The translations under genes and the position numbers were made by a program. A stretch of DNA of 27,365 bases, taken from contig CAAGJJ010000050.1 in NCBI GenBank assembly GCA_900770165.1, forward strand, positions 1 through 27,365, given 5' to 3'. This document shows positions 22,170 through 27,365 of the stretch, one piece after another; the stretch's first letter is position 1; each line of letters opens with the position of its first letter. Origin of the DNA: Clostridia bacterium. Its GTDB lineage: Bacteria > Bacillota > Clostridia > Oscillospirales > Acutalibacteraceae. Under the pieces are notes generated by a model, which was not told the origin of the DNA, made no database searches, and saw only the letters and a list, made by a program, of their open reading frames with translations.

Positions 22170-24785
22170 TTATTTTTCATGTTTAATAAGTCCAAATGCC
22201 TTAGACATTTCCATAACAACTAATGGCACACAAGAAAGTGCAACAGCAATTAAATATAAATTAAAAGGCAAAAGCACAAACTCAAATGCAATAGATACAG
22301 GTGTAAATAACACAACTAATATTAATAGAATAGAAATCAAAGCAGACCAATTCAATTTTTTGTTTTTAAACGGACCAATTTTAAATAGCGATTTATTAGA
22401 TCTCATATTAAATGCATGTAATACCTGAGATAATGAAAGGATAAAGAATGCCATAGTTTGCCCCCCTGAAGGCATTCCTGTTATTCTCCTTCCAATAAAA
22501 TATCCTATTAATGTTAATGTTGCAAACATAAATCCTTGAAGAGCCACTCTTAGCCCTAAACCATGAGCAAATATACTCTCATTTTTAGGCTTAGGAGCTT
22601 TATACATAACATCATTTTCAACACTTTCCACTCCAAGAGATATTGCAGGTAGACTATCGGTAACAAGGTTTAACCAGAGAAGTTGCATAGATAACAATGG
22701 AGTTTCTCTCCATAAAATCATAGCAACAAACACGGTAATAATCTCACCAATATTAGTTCCCAAGAGGAAACCCACTACTTTTCTAATATTTGAATAAATT
22801 CCTCTTCCTTCACGTACTGAATCTACAATAGTTGCAAAATTATCGTCCGTCAAAGTTATATCAGATGCTCCCTTTGCAACATCTGTACCCGTTATTCCCA
22901 TAGCACAACCTATATCAGCAGCTTTCAAAGCTGGAGCATCATTTACTCCATCACCAGTCATAGCTACTACTTTACCATGTTTTTGCCACGCACGAACAAT
23001 TCTAATTTTATTTTGAGGCGATACCCTTGCATAAACTGATATATTTTCTACGGAATTGTTTAATTCTTCATCGGTCATCTCATCAAGTTGAGAACCAGTT
23101 ATAGACATATCCCCTTCGAAATAAATCCCAAGTTCTTTAGCAATTGCACGTGCAGTAACAATATGGTCACCTGTAATCATCACAGGTTTAATTCCTGCTC
23201 TTCTACAAAGTTTTACAGCCTCTTTTGCTTCTGGCCTTGGCGGATCAATCATTCCAACGAGTCCCATTAAAGTTAGATTATTTTCCAATTCATCAGGTAC
23301 TAATTTTTCTGGTACTTTATCAATTTCTTTAATTGCTATTCCTAGAACTCGCAGTGCTTCAGAACTCATTTTGTCGTTAATTTCACGAGCTTTTTCTATA
23401 TCACCCTGTTTACATCTTAATGCTAAAACATCAAATGCACCCTTTACAATAACAACAATCTTTCCATTCATATTATTAATTGTTGTCATAAGTTTTCTGT
23501 TAGAATCAAATGGAATTTCTCCTACTCTATGAAATTTATTGTTAAGCGATTCCTTTTCTATTCCATTTTTTAATGCTGCAGAAATTATAGAAGTCTCTGT
23601 AGGATCTCCAATATACTCCTCTTTGCCTTCATTCATTACTACAGATCCATCTGAGCATAATACTCCTAGCTGTAAAAGATTTTTTACCTTATTAGAATTA
23701 TTTTCATTAGCTGGTTCAATATCTTTTTCACCATCAACATATACCTTTGTTAATGTCATTCTATTTTGAGTAAGCGTTCCAGTTTTGTCGGAACATATTA
23801 CAGACGCACTCCCAAGTGTTTCAACAGCTGGCAATCTTCTAACAATAGCATTCTTTTTTACCATTCTTTGAACACCAATAGATAAAACTACCGTAACTAT
23901 TGCCGGTAGTCCCTCTGGTATAGCCGATACTGCCAAGGATACCGAAGTCATAAATATTTCAAGAACTGGTATACCATCAATAATACCCACAATAAAAATT
24001 ATAATACAAGCTATAACCGCTACAATACCTAAATACTTTCCTAACTGAGAAAGTCTTTTTTGCAAAGGTGTTTGTGTTTCAGATTCTCCTTCAAGTAAAT
24101 TTGCAATTTTACCCATTTCTGTGTGCATACCAGTGTTAGTTACAATTGCCTTTGCTGTTCCATAAGTGATACTACATCCTGAAAAAATCATATTCTCTCT
24201 ATCACCAATAGATGCTTTTTCATTTACAATAGCATTAGCATTTTTTTCAGATGGAACTGACTCTCCAGTTAGTGCAGATTCCTCACATTTCAAACTTGAA
24301 GAATATATAAGTCTAGCATCAGCCGGAATATAATCTCCAGCCTCTAATTTTATAATATCGCCTGGAACAAGCTCTGTCGCATTTATAACTTGTTCTTTTC
24401 CATTTCGAATAACTCTTGCATGAGAAACAGACATATTTTTTAATGCTTCTAAAGCTTTTTCAGCCTTACTTTCTTGAAGTACTCCTATAATAGCATTTAG
24501 GACAACAATCAATAAAATTAACGCTGGCTCAAAGAAATCATGTTTCTCTCCATTATAGCAAGCAATAAAAAATGAAATTATTGCAGCAATAATTAAAATT
24601 ATTATCATAGCATCTTTAAACTGCAATATAAATCGTGTAAAAAATGTTTTACTTTTCTTTTCAATAAGTTTATTTTCTCCGTACTTACTTAAAAGCATAT
24701 TTACCTGGTTAGAATTAAGTCCATTTTTAATATCTGTTGAAAACTCACTCTCAACTTCCTCTATTTTTTTACTATAATACACCAA
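22170..24785 (-). CDS. Calcium-transporting P-type ATPase (P2A, SERCA/PacL-like)
   Basis: An 871-aa membrane pump. In order: an N-terminal cytosolic part; first membrane pair (about 55-105); actuator with TGES (173-176); M4 with PEGLPA (290-295), the calcium-type ion motif; phosphorylation site DKTGTLT (333-339); the nucleotide domain; 'MTGDGVNDAPALK' hinge; M6 with 'NLVTDSLPA', which supplies the Asn/Thr/Asp of calcium sites; and C-terminal helices. It would use ATP to export Ca2+. The start is TTG at 24785 six bases after GAGGTG (GTG at 24782 is also possible). All catalytic residues are present. It has its own promoter and terminator and appears unrelated in function to the phage-like cluster beside it. 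Confidence 0.94.
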   Translation of the reverse strand: MVYYSKKIEEVESEFSTDIKNGLNSNQVNMLLSKYGENKLIEKKSKTFFTRFILQFKDAMIIILIIAAIISFFIACYNGEKHDFFEPALILLIVVLNAIIGVLQESKAEKALEALKNMSVSHARVIRNGKEQVINATELVPGDIIKLEAGDYIPADARLIYSSSLKCEESALTGESVPSEKNANAIVNEKASIGDRENMIFSGCSITYGTAKAIVTNTGMHTEMGKIANLLEGESETQTPLQKRLSQLGKYLGIVAVIACIIIFIVGIIDGIPVLEIFMTSVSLAVSAIPEGLPAIVTVVLSIGVQRMVKKNAIVRRLPAVETLGSASVICSDKTGTLTQNRMTLTKVYVDGEKDIEPANENNSNKVKNLLQLGVLCSDGSVVMNEGKEEYIGDPTETSIISAALKNGIEKESLNNKFHRVGEIPFDSNRKLMTTINNMNGKIVVIVKGAFDVLALRCKQGDIEKAREINDKMSSEALRVLGIAIKEIDKVPEKLVPDELENNLTLMGLVGMIDPPRPEAKEAVKLCRRAGIKPVMITGDHIVTARAIAKELGIYFEGDMSITGSQLDEMTDEELNNSVENISVYARVSPQNKIRIVRAWQKHGKVVAMTGDGVNDAPALKAADIGCAMGITGTDVAKGASDITLTDDNFATIVDSVREGRGIYSNIRKVVGFLLGTNIGEIITVFVAMILWRETPLLSMQLLWLNLVTDSLPAISLGVESVENDVMYKAPKPKNESIFAHGLGLRVALQGFMFATLTLIGYFIGRRITGMPSGGQTMAFFILSLSQVLHAFNMRSNKSLFKIGPFKNKKLNWSALISILLILVVLFTPVSIAFEFVLLPFNLYLIAVALSCVPLVVMEMSKAFGLIKHEK

Positions 24786-24815
24786 ATTTAATCACCTCTT
24801 ATTTCTTATTTTACT

Positions 24816-24844
24816 ATTTTATATAAAAAAATATTTTTTTTCAA
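24816..24844 (-). promoter_or_regulatory. Sigma-A promoter of the P-type ATPase
   Basis: On the minus strand TTGAAA (24839-24844), a 17-base A/T spacer, then TAAAAT (24816-24821), about 30 bases upstream of the start codon. Confidence 0.55.
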
Positions 24845-24903
24845 TTTAAAATAAAAATTTTTATATTAATTACTAAACGGTAATACTTATCCTAATCATA
24901 TTC

Positions 24904-24933
24904 TTGCCTAATTATACCACCTTGTGATATAAT
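24904..24933 (+). promoter_or_regulatory. Sigma-A promoter of the DegV gene
   Basis: TTGCCT (24904-24909), 18-base spacer, TATAAT (24928-24933) with an upstream TG at 24925-24926 for an extended -10. The leader to the GTG start is about 90 bases and shows no obvious structured RNA. Confidence 0.6.
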
Positions 24934-25031
24934 TAGTAGATAGTTTATTAGAATTAACAATTTTCAATATAATTTAAAGTAAAAGGTTTTTAATAAATTT
25001 TAAATTCGTAAACCTTGAAAGGAGTACCGAC

Positions 25032-25886
25032 GTGGCAAAAAAGGTTAAAATCACTGCAGACAGTACATGTGATCTTCCTCAAGATATTATTGAGAAATAT
25101 AATATAGAAATCATACCGCTCTATGTTAATTTAGGAGATAAAAGTTACCGCGATAGAATTGATATGTCTCCTGATATGATTTTCAGTTATTATGCTGAAA
25201 CTCATAAACTGGCAGCTACATCTGCAATTAATATCATCGATTATACTAACTTATTTAATAAATACCTCAGTGAAGATCAAGAAATTATTCACATTTCATT
25301 AAGTTCTGAAATATCGTCCTGTTACCAAAATGCATGTCTTGCTGCTTCTAAACTAGACGGTGTTTATATTGTAGATTCAAAAAATTTATCTACTGGAAGT
25401 GGACATCTTGTACTTCTAGCTGCTGACCTAGCAAACAATGGCCTAAGTGCAAAAGAAATATACGATGAACTTAATAAAGCAAGAAATTTAGTAGATGCTA
25501 GTTTTGTTATCGATACCCTTGAATACCTATATAAAGGAGGAAGGTGTTCCGCCTTAGCGGTTTTAGGTGCAAATATTTTAAATCTAAAACCTTGTATAGA
25601 TGTAAAAGACGGTAAAATGGGAGTTACAAAAAAGTATAGAGGTAAAATGGAACAACTACTTTTACAATATACAGATGATAGATTATCTGACCTAGATAAT
25701 ATCAACGGCAAACGCATATTTATAACTTATGCCGGAGTTAACGACAAAATAGTAAATGAAGTACGTAAAAAAATTGAATGTTTAAATAAGTTCGATGAAA
25801 TTATTACTTCTGTCGCTGGAAGCGCAATTACATGTCACTGTGGCCCAGGAACATTGGGTGTTCTTTTAATGAAAAAATCTATATAA
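25032..25886 (+). CDS. DegV-family fatty-acid-binding protein
   Basis: A 284-aa cytosolic protein. 'ITADSTCDLP' at the N-terminus, 'TSAINIIDYTNLF', 'IIHISLSSEISSCYQNACLAA', 'VYIVDSKNLSTGSGHLV', and 'IDTLEYLYKGGRCSALAVLGANILNLKPCI' in part are the conserved DegV blocks. DegV/FakB proteins hold a fatty acid between two domains and, in FakAB pairs, present it to a kinase; no fakA gene lies in the window, so the ligand role is by family. GTG start, with AAGGAG 8 bases before. A terminator follows. Confidence 0.93.
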   Translation: MAKKVKITADSTCDLPQDIIEKYNIEIIPLYVNLGDKSYRDRIDMSPDMIFSYYAETHKLAATSAINIIDYTNLFNKYLSEDQEIIHISLSSEISSCYQNACLAASKLDGVYIVDSKNLSTGSGHLVLLAADLANNGLSAKEIYDELNKARNLVDASFVIDTLEYLYKGGRCSALAVLGANILNLKPCIDVKDGKMGVTKKYRGKMEQLLLQYTDDRLSDLDNINGKRIFITYAGVNDKIVNEVRKKIECLNKFDEIITSVAGSAITCHCGPGTLGVLLMKKSI

Positions 25887-25901
25887 ATATAATTGTAAAA
25901 G

Positions 25902-25931
25902 GATCATATGAATATAATAGTTCATATGATC
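25902..25931 (+). terminator. Terminator after the DegV gene
   Basis: An 11-bp stem (25902-25912 with 25921-25931), 8-base loop, and T-rich tail from 25932. The A run before the stem (25897-25900) may allow weak leftward function too. Confidence 0.75.
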
Positions 25932-25982
25932 TTTTATTTTAAATATTAACACGTATTATAAAAACATATAGAGGTGAACATA

Positions 25983-27269
25983 ATGGCCAATATTAGACCG
26001 TTCAAAGCATTGAGATTTAACACAAAAATTGCAGGCAATATAAAAGACCTTGTTTCTCCACCATACGACATAATTAACGATAAACAATACAAAAATTATA
26101 TTGATTCAAGTGAATTTAATATTGTAAGATTAGGCCTACCAAAAGGTATCGACCCATATAACAATGCCAAACACCTACTTAATGAATGGATAAAAAATGG
26201 TATACTAAAAAAAGACGAGCAAGATTCCATATACATATACGAAGAAGAATTTAATTTATCTGGACAAAATAAAAAAATTAGAGGATTTATATGTCTTGTA
26301 AAATTAGAAGAATTTTCGAAAAAAATAATTCTTCCTCATGAAGAAACACTCTCAAAGGCTAAAGAAGACAGATTAAATCTTCTTAAATCAACTTCCTGTA
26401 ACTTTAGCCAAATTTATTCTTTATATATCGATGAACAAAATAAAACAACCTCTATTATAAATACAGCTTGTTCTCGTAGGCCAAATATAGAAACTACCGA
26501 TAGCGAACATTTAACTCATAGAATTTGGCAAATAACAGATAAAAATATTATTGACAATCTGTCAAAACAATTTGCAAATAAAAAATTATACATAGCAGAC
26601 GGACATCATAGATATGAAACTGCAATTAATTACAGAAATTATCTAAGAGAAAATAACATTATAAAAGATGAATCCCCTGCAAATTACACCATGATGATGT
26701 TAGTAAATATTGCTGACGAAGGTTTAGTTGTTTTTCCTACTCATAGACTAATAAAAAACATTAATAACTTTAATTCTGATGAAGTTATATATAAATGTAG
26801 ACCTTACTTTGAAATTGAGCAAAAAAACAACATTCACACAATAAATGAAGAATTAAAGATACTATATAACGAAAACAAAAAAGCATTTGCATTCTATTGC
26901 GGAGAGAAAAAATGGACTTTGCTTAAATTAAAAAATAATATTAATATTAAAGAGCTTATCCCAAACTGTTCTGAATCTCTATTAAACCTCGATGTAACAA
27001 TACTTCATAATTTAATTTTAGATAAAGCATTCGGTATAAATAAGGAAAACATGAAAAATCAGAGTAATCTCTCATATACCCGAAGTATAAATGAAGCAAT
27101 AGAATCTGTTGATAATAAAGCATTTCAGTGCGCATTTATACTTAATCCTACAAGAGTAACTGAAATAATAGATGTCGCTCTTGCTGGAGAAAAAATGCCA
27201 CAAAAGTCAACATATTTTTATCCTAAACTTATAACTGGTCTTATTATGAATCAAATAGATTTAAATTAA
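25983..27269 (+). CDS. DUF1015-family protein
   Basis: A 428-aa protein opening 'RPFKALRFNTKIAGNIKDLVSPPYD', the signature of DUF1015, with 'HEETLSKAKEDRLNLLKST', the 'YIADGHHRYETAINYR' block and 'SYTRSINEAIESVDN' later. DUF1015 proteins are widespread in Firmicutes; their biochemical role is not known to me, though the HHR segment recalls ParB/Srx-like nucleotide-binding folds. GTG at 25974 lies inside the GAGGTG ribosome binding site, so ATG 25983 is the start. It may be read together with or independently of DegV; a terminator separates the two. Confidence 0.9.
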   Translation: MANIRPFKALRFNTKIAGNIKDLVSPPYDIINDKQYKNYIDSSEFNIVRLGLPKGIDPYNNAKHLLNEWIKNGILKKDEQDSIYIYEEEFNLSGQNKKIRGFICLVKLEEFSKKIILPHEETLSKAKEDRLNLLKSTSCNFSQIYSLYIDEQNKTTSIINTACSRRPNIETTDSEHLTHRIWQITDKNIIDNLSKQFANKKLYIADGHHRYETAINYRNYLRENNIIKDESPANYTMMMLVNIADEGLVVFPTHRLIKNINNFNSDEVIYKCRPYFEIEQKNNIHTINEELKILYNENKKAFAFYCGEKKWTLLKLKNNINIKELIPNCSESLLNLDVTILHNLILDKAFGINKENMKNQSNLSYTRSINEAIESVDNKAFQCAFILNPTRVTEIIDVALAGEKMPQKSTYFYPKLITGLIMNQIDLN

Positions 27270-27278
27270 AATAAACAT

Positions 27279-27365
27279 CCACGCGTCAAACGCGTGGTAT
27301 TTCATAAGAGGGCAAAGCCCTATAATCATCGCTACACGTAAAACGTGTAAGTGCGATTGCCAACC
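27279..27365 (-). mobile_element. Tandem hairpin array, possibly the right end of an IS200/IS605-type element
   Basis: Three palindromes in a row, each with a short AAA-type loop: 27279-27297 (8-bp stem), 27309-27321 (5-bp stem) and 27333-27349 (7-bp stem, extended by a 5-bp outer stem 27328-27332/27353-27357). The stretch is much more GC-rich than its surroundings, begins only 9 bases after the DUF1015 stop, and runs to the window edge. Subterminal hairpins of this kind occur at the right end of IS200/IS605 elements, where the same region can form the 3' part of a TnpB guide (omega) RNA read on the minus strand. No transposase is visible here, so the call is tentative; a stack of REP-like repeats or a strong terminator is possible. 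Confidence 0.4.

Noticed and set aside
24934..25031. Riboswitch in the DegV leader
   Set aside because: The leader is AT-rich with no conserved core or strong stem-loop that I can recognise.

Overview
The window is AT-rich, has short intergenic gaps, strong AGGAGG-type ribosome binding sites and many TTG/GTG starts, and carries a DnaD/DnaC-type primosome pair, an RF2 gene, DegV and DUF1015 genes. This fits a low-GC Firmicute, most likely a member of Clostridia. I saw no rRNA, tRNA or CRISPR array.

Layout. (1) 1-5559, minus strand: one end of a contractile injection system (eCIS / phage-tail-like) operon. Read in its own direction it runs: lysine-rich disordered protein, 573-aa sheath, inner tube, tail-assembly-chaperone-like protein, an overlapping DUF6760-like ORF with no normal start codon, a second tube-family protein, and a large coiled-coil-type ORF that leaves the window. 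A good sigma-A promoter (TTGACA-17-TATGCT) precedes it. (2) 5909-7969, plus strand: a DnaD-domain protein and a DnaC/DnaI-like helicase loader, abutting in one operon, ending in a two-way terminator shared with the convergent gene. (3) 8003-9127, minus: prfB (RF2), with its own promoter. (4) 9209-22021, minus: a compact 12.8-kb PBSX-like headed contractile particle: terminase small and large subunits, portal, protease, decoration protein, capsid, connectors, sheath, tube, chaperone with a -1 frameshift, LysM protein, hub, spike, gp25-like, baseplate J and a DUF2313-like wedge. It has no integrase, repressor, replication, lysis or tail-fibre gene, and a 96-residue ORF sits where the long tape measure should be. 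(5) 22170-27269: a Ca2+-type P-type ATPase (minus), a DegV fatty-acid-binding protein and a DUF1015 protein (plus), each with recognisable control sites. (6) 27279-27365: three tandem hairpins that look like the end of a mobile element, possibly IS200/IS605-like.

Two independent contractile machines therefore lie about 4 kb apart, separated only by replication-initiation and translation-termination genes. The first looks like a headless injector; the second keeps DNA packaging and capsid genes but has lost, or never had, the genes for an independent phage life. The most notable signals are two chaperone/overlap arrangements (one a canonical A-AAA-AAC slip site, the other an ORF without a start codon reachable by a -1 slip on a G run), the very small tape-measure-position ORF, and the trimmed, possibly domesticated (PBSX- or gene-transfer-agent-like) nature of the headed cluster. 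All family calls were made by eye; no database search was run.
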